Shown here piece by piece: positions 53,596 through 62,196 of a DNA stretch of 64,000 bases. The DNA comes from JAJDFU01 sp964641965 (GTDB taxonomy: Bacteria; Bacteroidota; Bacteroidia; Chitinophagales; Saprospiraceae), in contig CAZXLD010000002.1 in the NCBI GenBank assembly GCA_964641965.1, positions 62,001-126,000 on the forward strand. Direction: 5' to 3'. Numbering within the stretch: position 1 is the first letter of the stretch; each line of letters opens with the position of its first letter. The notes below the pieces were generated by a model. That model did no database searches. It saw only the letters and a list, made by a program, of their open reading frames with translations, and was not told where the DNA came from. The translations under genes were made by a program, and so were the position numbers.

Positions 53596-54153
53596 ATGGC
53601 ATTTACCGAATCAACCATGTTGGAATTGGGAACTGAGGCACCTACATTTTCCCTACCTGATACAGTAAGCGGAGAGACTGTTGGGCTGGAGGATGTAGCA
53701 GGGGAAAAAGGAACACTGGTCATGTTCATTTGTAACCATTGTCCATATGTCATCCACGTCAATCCTGAAGTCGTACGCCTGACAAACGAATACTTAAAAA
53801 AAGGCATAGGTGCTGTAGCTATCAGCTCCAATGATGTAGAAAATTACCCGGATGACAGCCCTGAAAAAATGAAAGCGCATGCCGCTGCTGTGGGCTACAA
53901 GTTTCCTTATCTGTATGATGAAAGCCAGGAAGTAGCCCGGGCGTATGATGCAGCTTGCACACCGGATTTTTACTTGTTTAACAGGGATCGAAGGTTGGTG
54001 TACCGAGGTCGTTTAGACGATTCAAGACCTAATAGTGGTAAGCCATTAACAGGTAAGGATCTTAGAGCAGCATTAGATGCAGTATTAGATGGAGAAACGG
54101 TTGATCCTAAGCAATATCCCAGCGGTGGATGCAACATCAAGTGGAAGAAATAA
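53596..54153 (+). CDS. Thioredoxin-like/AhpC-TSA family protein
   Basis: A 185-residue protein with a thioredoxin fold of the peroxiredoxin/TlpA class: LGTEAPTFSLPDTVSGETVGLEDVAG start, a CxxC-type motif in LVMFICNHCPYVIHVNPEV (Cys about 48 and 51), and a long alpha-helical insert (YPDDSPEKMKAHAAAVGYKFPYLYDESQEVARAY). The frame is open from 53479, but ATG 53596 (MAFTESTMLELGTEAPTF) matches the family. No signal peptide, so probably cytoplasmic. Converges on the small gene at 54157 with a 3-bp gap. Confidence 0.92.
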   Translation: MAFTESTMLELGTEAPTFSLPDTVSGETVGLEDVAGEKGTLVMFICNHCPYVIHVNPEVVRLTNEYLKKGIGAVAISSNDVENYPDDSPEKMKAHAAAVGYKFPYLYDESQEVARAYDAACTPDFYLFNRDRRLVYRGRLDDSRPNSGKPLTGKDLRAALDAVLDGETVDPKQYPSGGCNIKWKK

Positions 54154-54156
54154 GAT

Positions 54157-54423
54157 TTATTCTTCTTTTCTCCTGAATGGATGCGGAATGGGGCGCAGGT
54201 ATACCGGTATAGGCACCCCTTCCTGTACTAAGCGCTCCCGTTTAGCCAGTCGTTTTTCATACAATGATTTCAATCCTTTCCACCAGGATATACCCGTTAG
54301 TGTAGCAAAAAATACGAAAGGAACGGCAGCCAGTGCTATCCTCCAGGGGATACCTGTGCTGATTTGATACACAAATGTCCAGAAGCTGATCTGGGTCGGA
54401 AGAAGGGTCAAAATTTTTCGCAT
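54157..54423 (-). CDS. Small membrane protein of unknown function
   Basis: An 88-residue protein. It has a hydrophobic segment (about 28-46, WRIALAAVPFVFFATLTGI) followed by a positively charged, Arg/Lys-rich C-terminal tail (SLYEKRLAKRERLVQE ... PFRRKEE). Its separate stop is 3 bp from the convergent thioredoxin-like gene, and it lies between real genes on both sides, which favours a true gene. No family recognised. Confidence 0.6.
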   Translation of the reverse strand: MRKILTLLPTQISFWTFVYQISTGIPWRIALAAVPFVFFATLTGISWWKGLKSLYEKRLAKRERLVQEGVPIPVYLRPIPHPFRRKEE

Positions 54424-54518
54424 ATTATATTAGGCTCCACCTAGACTTGCTACTAAAGGTAAGGAATGTATAACTAGGACGCAGAGAATTCTTCTGAGTC
54501 ACTAAAACGAAACGGTTT

Positions 54519-56156
54519 TTAAGATAGATATTTGCCAACGATTGGCATTCGGCGTCCCATTCCGAAAGCCTTTTCAGAAACGCGAAGGACCGGCGGTGTC
54601 TGAAAACGTTTAAACTCGTTGGTGTTCACCAGTTTGAGAATTCGGAGGACTAGCTTTTCTTCATAGCCCAACCCAATGATTTCGCGTGGACCTAACCGGT
54701 TTTCAATATATTCAAATAATATCTTATCCAGAATCGGATATTCAGGTAGGCTGTCAGAGTCTTTCTGATCGGGTCGTAATTCGGCACTCGGGGGTTTGTT
54801 AATGATATTTTCAGGAATTACCTTCTCATTCCGGTTCAAGTAGCGCGCCATTTCCACTACTTCTGTTTTGTACAAGTCGCCGATTACAGACAGCCCACCG
54901 CACATATCCCCGTAGAGGGTGCTATAGCCAACAGCCATTTCGCTTTTGTTGGAGGTGTTCAAGAGGATATTACCGTACTTATTGGATAAGGCCATCAACA
55001 ACATAGCCCTTGCTCTGGCCTGCAGATTTTCTTCAGCTAAGCCAAACTCAGTAGACCAAAAATGAGGCTTTAAGGCCTCCATGTAGGTATTATAGATGCC
55101 TTCAATCGGTATAATATCGTATTGGACACCCAGGTTATTGGCTAGTACCCGAGCATCGATAACAGAATGTGAAGAAGAAAACTGGGATGGCATTAATACT
55201 GCCCGGACGTTATCCTTGCCTAGCGCTTGGGCAGCTAGCACCAGGGCCACTGCCGAATCTATCCCCCCTGAAAGCCCCAAAATTGCGGTTTTTAGGTTCA
55301 GTTTGCTGAAGTAGTCTCGGATTCCAGTGAGAATAGCTCCATGCAATAATTCAATTTTGGGAAGGTCTTGCACCTGTTGTGTACCTCCTTTGGCTACTGC
55401 CTCCAGATCGTAAGTGCTTATGCATTCCTGGAAATGCGGTAATTCGTCAAAGATCTTACCATCTGGAGAAGCAACTAAGGACCCACCATCGAAAATGATT
55501 TCCGTTTGGGCGCCGCAATGATTTACATAAAAGATGGGCACCTTGTATCGATCGATATTGCTGAGCACTATATGCTTTCTTACCTCAGGGTGCCGATAGG
55601 AAAAGGGCGAAGCAGAAAGATTGAGCATGAAATCAGGACCTTGTTCAGTCATTTCATCCATCGGACAGATAGTGTACAGCGGGTTCTCATTACCGATATT
55701 CCAAATGTCTTCACAAATGGTTAGGGCAATTCTTTTACCCTTGTATTCTACTAGTTGCCATTGGCTGGCCGGTTCAAAGTATCGATACTCATCGAAGATA
55801 TCGTAGGTGGGTAACAGGGTTTTGTGTTGAATGTGTTTGATCGCCCCATCAGCCAGGAAGTAAGCAGAATTGAATAAGTCTTTTCCTTCTACATTGGGGT
55901 TTCGGCTGGGGGATCCAACTACAATAGCAATGCCATGTGCTGCTTTAGCCAATTCCTGCACCGTTTCTTCTGCTTTGCGTATAAAGTCATCAAATTCCAA
56001 AAAGTCTCTGGGGGGGTATCCTGTGGTAGCTAGTTCGCTAAAGCAGATCAGGTCTGCTTGTTCGTTCTTCGCCTGCGCTACCGCATCCAGCATTTTTGCC
56101 AGGTTGCCTTCAAAATTGCCGATGTGATAATTCAACTGGGCTACCGATATTTTCAT
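54519..56156 (-). CDS. nadE: Glutamine-dependent NAD+ synthetase
   Basis: A 545-residue two-domain enzyme performing the last step of NAD synthesis. The N-terminal nitrilase-like glutaminase has its triad in CFSELATTGYP (Glu), HIQHKTLLPTYDIFDEYRYF (Lys) and TICEDIWNIGN (Cys); the C-terminal synthetase has the P-loop LGLSGGIDSAVALVLA and SNKSEMAVGYSTLYGD. ATG 56156 (MKISVAQLNYHIGNFEG) is preferred to 56168. A minus-strand TATATTTG box at 56180-56187 may be its promoter. Divergent from dnaX. Confidence 0.95.
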   Translation of the reverse strand: MKISVAQLNYHIGNFEGNLAKMLDAVAQAKNEQADLICFSELATTGYPPRDFLEFDDFIRKAEETVQELAKAAHGIAIVVGSPSRNPNVEGKDLFNSAYFLADGAIKHIQHKTLLPTYDIFDEYRYFEPASQWQLVEYKGKRIALTICEDIWNIGNENPLYTICPMDEMTEQGPDFMLNLSASPFSYRHPEVRKHIVLSNIDRYKVPIFYVNHCGAQTEIIFDGGSLVASPDGKIFDELPHFQECISTYDLEAVAKGGTQQVQDLPKIELLHGAILTGIRDYFSKLNLKTAILGLSGGIDSAVALVLAAQALGKDNVRAVLMPSQFSSSHSVIDARVLANNLGVQYDIIPIEGIYNTYMEALKPHFWSTEFGLAEENLQARARAMLLMALSNKYGNILLNTSNKSEMAVGYSTLYGDMCGGLSVIGDLYKTEVVEMARYLNRNEKVIPENIINKPPSAELRPDQKDSDSLPEYPILDKILFEYIENRLGPREIIGLGYEEKLVLRILKLVNTNEFKRFQTPPVLRVSEKAFGMGRRMPIVGKYLS

Positions 56157-56179
56157 GGAGTATTTCACTTAAGGTTTAG

Positions 56180-56187
56180 CAAATATA
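56180..56187 (-). promoter_or_regulatory. Possible -7 box of the nadE promoter
   Basis: Minus strand TATATTTG, a perfect TAnnTTTG match 24 bp upstream of the nadE start; no correctly spaced TTG found. Confidence 0.35.
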
Positions 56188-56294
56188 ACAGCCATTGAAG
56201 AAGAGGGGAGTCTGGTGGCTGTTTGGAGTTCTTCACCGAGGTGTCAATTTGTTACCTTTGGGTAAGGCTAATAAAATGGTCTACATTTATCGGT

Positions 56295-58049
56295 ATGAGC
56301 AAATTTGTGGTATCGGCAAGAAAGTATAGGCCGGTTCGATTCGATGAGGTTGTTGGTCAGGAACATGTATCCCAAACCCTGAAAAATGCATTGAGGAGCG
56401 ACCATCTGGCTCATGCTTTTCTGTTTTGCGGCCCCAGGGGCGTGGGAAAAACTACCAGTGCCCGGATTTTGGCCAAAGTGTTGAATTGCCAAAATCGAAC
56501 AGCAGACTTTGAGCCGTGCAATGCATGTGACTCTTGTCTGGCGTTTAACCAAAATGCCTCTTTCAATATCACAGAGTTGGATGCTGCTTCCAACAATAGT
56601 GTAGAGCATATCCGGCAACTGAACGAACAAGTTCGCTTTCAGCCTCAGCAAGGTGCCTACAAAGTTTTCATTATTGATGAGGTTCACATGCTTAGTCAAT
56701 CGGCATTTAATGCCTTCCTCAAAACACTGGAGGAACCGCCGCCTTATGCCGTATTTATCTTGGCTACTACAGAGAAACACAAGATTATTCCAACAATCCT
56801 GTCGCGATGTCAAATCTTCGATTTTCGTCGGATTCAAGTTCCTGACATTATAAGACATTTGGAATCAATCTGTGAAACAGAAGCGATTGAAGCAGAACCG
56901 GATGCATTGCACATTATTGCCCAAAAAGCAGATGGGGCGCTCCGTGATGCATTATCTATTTTCGACCGGATCGTCTCTTTTTCAGGAGGTAAGATCACTT
57001 ACAAAGAGGTGATCGAAAATTTAAATATCCTGGATTATGATTACTATTTCCGCGTAGTAGATCGATTATTAGTAGGAGACTCAGCAGGTGTCATGGTCCT
57101 CTTTGATGAGATTCTTCGAAAAGGCTTTGAAGGCGATCTGTTTTTATTGGGTTTGTCCGAGCACTTAAGAAATCTTTTGGTGTGCCGGGATGAGGCCACT
57201 TTGAAGTTGCTTGAAGTGGGGGAGGGATTACAGGCGCGTTATCGAAAACAGGCTAATTTGGCAACTACCTCCTTCTTACTGACCGCCCTCCATTTGGTTA
57301 ATGCCTGTGACCTCCAATATAAAATGGCTCGAAACAAGCGACTGCATGTCGAAATGGCCTTAATCCGTGTTGCCCATTCCAGTCAAATGATAGAAGGGAA
57401 TGAGCTGACCTCCAATTCGCAGATCCAGGAAAAAAAAACTCCTGATGTTCCTTCCGAGGCACCACAACCTGAGCAATCGAAACCTCTTCCTGAAACAGAA
57501 AGGGATCGGGGCAATCCTCAAAAGGTAGAAACACCTATAGCTGCTAAGCCATCCGAAGCCAATCCAAACGTTACTGAGCCAGTACCTCCATCTGCCGACT
57601 CCGGTTTCTCCATGAATATGGATGAGCTGGTGCGAGCCGTAAAACAAGAGGAAGCAGGGAAGGTGAAGCGGGAACATGAAATTGGACAGGAGGAATTGGA
57701 AGCGGCATGGAATACTTACGCCCAGGATAAGGCTCCTATTTCATTAAAAACGACTATGAAAAAGGCAGTGCTTGGTGTTCAAGGCTTTGATATCACCATA
57801 CACTTAGGCACCAAATTGGCAATCAATTCGATCAAACAAGAAGCTGACTTGCTGGAATTTTTAAAAACTACCCTTAACAGCCCTGCCCTAACGATTCATT
57901 TTGAACTGGACAAAGAACTCGCTCCGGATAAACCGCCGCCTAAAAAAATGCTTTCCGATATGGAAAAATACCAACAATTATTAGAAGCTAACCCAGCATT
58001 AAAAGAACTCAGGGATCGTTTTGACCTTCGATTTGATCCGGAAGGGTAG
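56295..58049 (+). CDS. dnaX: DNA polymerase III subunit gamma/tau
   Basis: A 584-residue clamp-loader ATPase. Walker A GPRGVGKTT (about 46-54), a four-Cys zinc module (CQNRTADFEPCNACDSC), Walker B FIIDEVHML, and the sensor-I SRC motif (LSRCQIFDF) occur in order, followed by domain III ending near RLHVEMALIRVAHS (about 350-360). A Pro/Glu/Lys-rich linker (about 380-440) joins a C-terminal tau region. The frame is open from 56223 but ATG 56295 (MSKFVVSARKYRP) is the family start. Nine A residues at 57430-57438 fall just after domain III, a plausible slippage site for a short gamma form of 383 residues. Confidence 0.94.
   Translation: MSKFVVSARKYRPVRFDEVVGQEHVSQTLKNALRSDHLAHAFLFCGPRGVGKTTSARILAKVLNCQNRTADFEPCNACDSCLAFNQNASFNITELDAASNNSVEHIRQLNEQVRFQPQQGAYKVFIIDEVHMLSQSAFNAFLKTLEEPPPYAVFILATTEKHKIIPTILSRCQIFDFRRIQVPDIIRHLESICETEAIEAEPDALHIIAQKADGALRDALSIFDRIVSFSGGKITYKEVIENLNILDYDYYFRVVDRLLVGDSAGVMVLFDEILRKGFEGDLFLLGLSEHLRNLLVCRDEATLKLLEVGEGLQARYRKQANLATTSFLLTALHLVNACDLQYKMARNKRLHVEMALIRVAHSSQMIEGNELTSNSQIQEKKTPDVPSEAPQPEQSKPLPETERDRGNPQKVETPIAAKPSEANPNVTEPVPPSADSGFSMNMDELVRAVKQEEAGKVKREHEIGQEELEAAWNTYAQDKAPISLKTTMKKAVLGVQGFDITIHLGTKLAINSIKQEADLLEFLKTTLNSPALTIHFELDKELAPDKPPPKKMLSDMEKYQQLLEANPALKELRDRFDLRFDPEG
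57430..57445 (+). other. Nine-A slippage site followed by an immediate -1 frame stop in dnaX
   Basis: A9 at 57430-57438. In frame it reads GAA AAA AAA ACT (codons 379-382). If the run is read with one extra A, or the ribosome slips back one base, the next codons are AAC TCC TGA, with TGA at 57443-57445, giving a 383-residue product that ends just past domain III. Thermus dnaX uses a run of nine A in the same way to make gamma. No obvious downstream stem is needed for that mechanism, and I saw none. Confidence 0.55.
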
Positions 58050-58180
58050 GCCTTGCCAAAAAAGTTGGTTATTTTTTTCATTTTAGTGTAGGATGAGGGA
58101 CAAACTGCCCAACCAATCACTGGGTGGGAAAAACCAAGAAATTTCTTCCAACGTTCCATACATCAAACAATACAGGGAGA

Positions 58181-58873
58181 ATGAGCGATCAGGCCCTATG
58201 GTTCCTAGAAAATATTGACGTTTCAGGGGTGTTCTGCCCGAAGAAATTGGGTCGAGGAGACCTTGACAAGCACACCCACAAAGAATTTGCGCGAGGCGAA
58301 TACATCTATCTTCCAGACGAACATTCAGATCGTATTTACTTTGTTTTCGAAGGTCGTGTCAAGGTTGGCACCTATGGAGAAGGCGAAAAAGAAATAACCA
58401 AAGCAATCCTTGGTTCAGGAGAGGTATTCGGGGAATTGGCGATGGTCGGAGAAGAAAAACGGAGAGATTTCGCTTATGCCATGGAAAAAACATCCTTATG
58501 TATCCTTTCTATGTCGGACATAAAGAATCTGATGAGGGAATACACGGGGTTTGGCCTATTCATGATGAAAATAATAGGTGGGCGGGTGATCGATATGGAG
58601 AGGAGGCTTGAATCACTGGTTTTTAAAGATTCCAGAACCCGCGTAATTGAGTTTTTACATCGATTGGCAGAAGAAAAAGGCAAGCAGGTTGGTTTTGAGC
58701 GAGAAGTTCGAAAATTTCTGACCCACCAAGAAATTGCCAATATGACAGCTACTTCCAGGCAAACGGTTACCACTATACTGAACGAACTTCGCAATAAAAA
58801 TATCCTTACGTTTAATCGGAAAAGGATGTTGGTAAGGGACATGGATAAACTGAAAGAAGAAGTAACTGTTTGA
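58181..58873 (+). CDS. Crp/Fnr family transcriptional regulator
   Basis: A 230-residue regulator with an effector-binding beta-roll (ARGEYIYLPDEHSDRIYFVFEGRVKVG, then LGSGEVFGELAMVGEEKRRDFAYAM) and a C-terminal winged helix with recognition motif FLTHQEIANMTATSRQTVTTILNELRNKNIL. The GEL..V.E.KR.. stretch is near the cyclic-nucleotide cassette of CRP. The frame is open from 58124, but ATG 58181 (MSDQALWFLENIDV) gives the normal N-terminus. Located between dnaX and the helicase-nuclease; target genes unknown. Confidence 0.92.
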   Translation: MSDQALWFLENIDVSGVFCPKKLGRGDLDKHTHKEFARGEYIYLPDEHSDRIYFVFEGRVKVGTYGEGEKEITKAILGSGEVFGELAMVGEEKRRDFAYAMEKTSLCILSMSDIKNLMREYTGFGLFMMKIIGGRVIDMERRLESLVFKDSRTRVIEFLHRLAEEKGKQVGFEREVRKFLTHQEIANMTATSRQTVTTILNELRNKNILTFNRKRMLVRDMDKLKEEVTV

Positions 58874-58961
58874 CTACTCTTTTTCAATCTTTTTCACCGG
58901 ATTTATTTAGCAATACATTTTCCTGTATGGGCCGTAACTTGGTATTCTAAGCGGACATGTT

Positions 58962-61900
58962 ATGCCTACACGTGAGTTTTACCAGGAACGCTTTCAGACC
59001 CAACTCAAGCAGCTTAATTCGGAGCAGCGAGCGGCTGTTTTTCAAATTGAAGGGCCTGTAATGGTCGTGGCGGGTCCAGGCACTGGAAAAACTCAATTGC
59101 TAACGACCCGTATCGGCCAAATCCTAACTGAGACGGATACGCAGGCTTCCTCCATTTTATGCCTTACTTTCTCGGATGCAGGCGTTACGGCTATGCGCAA
59201 TCGCCTGCTCAGCCTAATCGGGCCTGAAGCTCATCGGATAGGAATCTACACGTTTCATTCTTTCTGCAACCGCATTATTCAGGAAAACTTATCCTTGTTT
59301 GGCAATCGACACCTGGATGCGCTTACAGAGCTGGAGCGTATACAGATCATTCATTCAATCCTGGACAAATTACCTCCCAGCCATCCGCTGATCGTGGGCA
59401 AAGGCAATCGATACTTTTTCCAACCTCATTTAGCTCATTTGTTCAGGACGATAAAAACGGAGAACTGGAGCGTAGACCATGTTAGGCGTGAAACGGTCAC
59501 CTATACTAACGCACTGCCTGACCGACCTGAATTTCAGTATAAAAGAGCCTATAAGGAGCGCAAGCAAGGGGATCCCAAAACAGGTTCTATAGAAGCAGAG
59601 GAGCGAAGAATGGCTCAATTACTGGCCGGTGTAGACCTGTTTCCCAACTATGAAAAGGCGCTTCATCAGGCTGCTCGCTATGATTATGAGGATATGCTTC
59701 TCTGGGTGATCAGATTATTTCGGGCGGAAAATTGGTTACTGCGTTCCTATCAAGAGCGTTTTCAATACATCCTGGTGGACGAATATCAGGATACCAATGG
59801 CGCTCAAAATGAGCTTTTGCTCCAACTGGCATCTTACTGGGATACGAATCCCAACCTGCTGGTGGTAGGGGATGACGATCAATCCATTTACGAATTTCAG
59901 GGTGCCCGCCTCCGAAATATGTTGGATCTCTACCAGAAATTCCAACAGTTTATCCAGTTGATTGTACTCCACCAGAATTATCGGTCCGGGCCACAGATTC
60001 TGGAAGCAGCTTCCGGCCTGATTCAGTTGAATGATCAACGATTGTTCAATGCTTTAGGATTGTCCAGTCAGGAAAAGCATTTGACTTCCGCAAATAAGAC
60101 TGTAGGCAGCGGACATATTTCCATTGTGGAATATTCGAACCGCCAGCAGGAGGTTGCAGCTCTCGCTCATCAAATTGTTGATTTGATCTCGTCTGGAGTT
60201 GAACCTGCTTCCATAGGAGTTATTTACGCCAGGCATAAACAAGGGGAACGATTAATTGCACTATTGGAAAAAAAGGGGATTCCCTATCACACCAAACGGG
60301 AGGCCAATGTGCTGGAAGAACCCCTGATCCAGCATTTAATCCGGCTCATGCGCTACTTACAACTTGAGTTACAATCTCCTTACCAAGGGGAGTCCGAATT
60401 GTTTTTACTTCTTCACGCTGCCTTTTGGCAGCTGGACCCAAATGACCTTGCCAACCTTTCAGCCTATCGGGCAGGGAAACCTGCTAACGGGAAGCCTCAT
60501 TGGAGGCAAATGTTGAGAGATAGCAGCCTCCTAAAACGAAGAAAACTGATTAACCCGGCTCGATTGCTGGAGATTGGTGACCTATTGTCTTCTTGGATTT
60601 CAGATGCCGCAAACTTAAGTGTTCCTCACCTGCTGGAGCGGGTAATCAACCAATCGGGTTTACTTGCCTTCCTGCTTCAAGCAAAAGATAAAAACTGGTG
60701 GTTAGCAGCCTTATCGACCTTGGTCAGGTTTACCACAACAGAGGCTGGCCGTCAGTCGAATTATGATCTAAACCATTGGCTAAGTACATTGAAGCAAATG
60801 CAGGGGAATCGGTTGCCACTTCCTATTAAGCCAATCGTTAACCAAACAAACGGCGTCCAGTTGATGACAGCCCACGGCTCCAAGGGATTGGAATTTGAGC
60901 ATGTTTTCCTGATGGATGCCAATCAGAAGGCATGGGAGCCTGGTAATAGGGGCAGCCGCACCTTTTCCTTTCCGGATACACTTACTTTTTCAGGTGCTTC
61001 CAATGAAATAGAAGCTCGTCGCAGGCTCTTTTTTGTAGCTATCACTCGAGCAAAATCCAGCCTGCAACTATCCTGGGGAAAGGAGGACGAACAAGGAAAA
61101 GCTCTTCAGCCAGCCCAGTTTATTGATGAGCTGCTAGAGGAGAAAAAGATTGTATTACAGCAGGCTACAGTACCACCCGATATACTGACAGATTCGGAAC
61201 TAGAACTACTCAGGCAACATGCAGAGCAGGTACATGTTCCTGCGCCACCTGAACGAATCTTGAAAGAATTGATAAAAGGCTTTCGATTTAGCCCCTCTTC
61301 TCTCAACCGATTCCTGGATTGTCCGGTGGCATTCTATTTCGAGTCGTTGCTTAAAGTACCGGTACAAGCTAGCAACTCTGCTTTGATGGGAATCGCAGTG
61401 CACCAGGCTCTGGAACGGATTTTTGCCAAGAAGGATAGAAAAGAGTCGGATCTGGTATCCTTTTTCCGTCAAGAAATGAAGCGGCTGCAAGGGCAAATGG
61501 ATCCCACAGAATGGGACAATCGGGTGGCACGAGGTGCTCATTTCTTACCACTGTATTTCCGGGCTAAGTCCCACTCTTGGCCGGCTTTCAGTTTATTGGA
61601 GTTTCGAGTACAAGAAGTAGAGGTCGATGGTGTACCCTTGACCGGGGTAGTAGACCGGGTGGATTTGGTAGGGGGAAATCAAGCTGTTGTTATTGATTAC
61701 AAAACCGGTCGATACCAGAAAGGTCGAGCACAATCTCCAAATGAAAAACAACCCATTGGCGGACCCTATTGGCGGCAACTTCAGTTTTATCACCTTCTAT
61801 TAAAAGGCCATCCGGTTTTAAAAGGAAGGCAACTGTCTCATGGTATTATTTCTTTCGTTGAACCCGATTATCAGAACCGTTTTTATGAGCACGAAGTCTA

Positions 61901-62087
61901 TTTCAACACCGAGGATCAAGAGCTTATCAGAGAGGTGATTCGCAAAAGCTGGGATCGGATTCAGCAATTTGATTTCCTTGAAGGATGTGGCAAGGCTAGT
62001 TGTAAGTGGTGTAGTTTTACGCGATACAACTTGCAGGTAGCTAGTTTTGTCAATGAGGAAATAGAAGGCCTGGACGATAGGAGTTGA
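58962..62087 (+). CDS. UvrD/PcrA-like helicase fused to a PD-(D/E)XK nuclease (AddB-like Fe-S type)
   Basis: A 1041-residue protein. The helicase half has Walker A AGPGTGKTQLL (about 37-47), motif II LVDEYQDTN (about 272-280), motif III VGDDDQSIYEFQGA and motif VI-type LFFVAITRAKSSLQLSW (about 690-705). The C-terminal third is a PD-(D/E)XK nuclease: VVDRVDLVGGNQAVVIDYKTGRYQKG (about 888-913). Four Cys around it, one at LDC (about 786) and three in GCGKASCKWCSF (about 1008-1016), resemble the [4Fe-4S] nuclease of AddB. A single-chain motor-nuclease of this form is common in Bacteroidota; a role in DNA repair or end processing is inferred. No partner subunit is adjacent. Confidence 0.92.
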   Translation: MPTREFYQERFQTQLKQLNSEQRAAVFQIEGPVMVVAGPGTGKTQLLTTRIGQILTETDTQASSILCLTFSDAGVTAMRNRLLSLIGPEAHRIGIYTFHSFCNRIIQENLSLFGNRHLDALTELERIQIIHSILDKLPPSHPLIVGKGNRYFFQPHLAHLFRTIKTENWSVDHVRRETVTYTNALPDRPEFQYKRAYKERKQGDPKTGSIEAEERRMAQLLAGVDLFPNYEKALHQAARYDYEDMLLWVIRLFRAENWLLRSYQERFQYILVDEYQDTNGAQNELLLQLASYWDTNPNLLVVGDDDQSIYEFQGARLRNMLDLYQKFQQFIQLIVLHQNYRSGPQILEAASGLIQLNDQRLFNALGLSSQEKHLTSANKTVGSGHISIVEYSNRQQEVAALAHQIVDLISSGVEPASIGVIYARHKQGERLIALLEKKGIPYHTKREANVLEEPLIQHLIRLMRYLQLELQSPYQGESELFLLLHAAFWQLDPNDLANLSAYRAGKPANGKPHWRQMLRDSSLLKRRKLINPARLLEIGDLLSSWISDAANLSVPHLLERVINQSGLLAFLLQAKDKNWWLAALSTLVRFTTTEAGRQSNYDLNHWLSTLKQMQGNRLPLPIKPIVNQTNGVQLMTAHGSKGLEFEHVFLMDANQKAWEPGNRGSRTFSFPDTLTFSGASNEIEARRRLFFVAITRAKSSLQLSWGKEDEQGKALQPAQFIDELLEEKKIVLQQATVPPDILTDSELELLRQHAEQVHVPAPPERILKELIKGFRFSPSSLNRFLDCPVAFYFESLLKVPVQASNSALMGIAVHQALERIFAKKDRKESDLVSFFRQEMKRLQGQMDPTEWDNRVARGAHFLPLYFRAKSHSWPAFSLLEFRVQEVEVDGVPLTGVVDRVDLVGGNQAVVIDYKTGRYQKGRAQSPNEKQPIGGPYWRQLQFYHLLLKGHPVLKGRQLSHGIISFVEPDYQNRFYEHEVYFNTEDQELIREVIRKSWDRIQQFDFLEGCGKASCKWCSFTRYNLQVASFVNEEIEGLDDRS

Positions 62088-62196
62088 TCATCGCTTGACC
62101 AACAGCCTTGGAAGGCTAAAGTGCAACCCTGAGGGATAAGAGAACAATTTCCTACTTTTAGACCCACTTCTTTTCCCATCCAAAAAGTACCAAATC

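Noticed and set aside
56268..56858. 196-codon minus-strand open frame inside dnaX
   Set aside because: Wholly opposite a conserved, correctly coded clamp-loader domain; the protein has no plausible motif.
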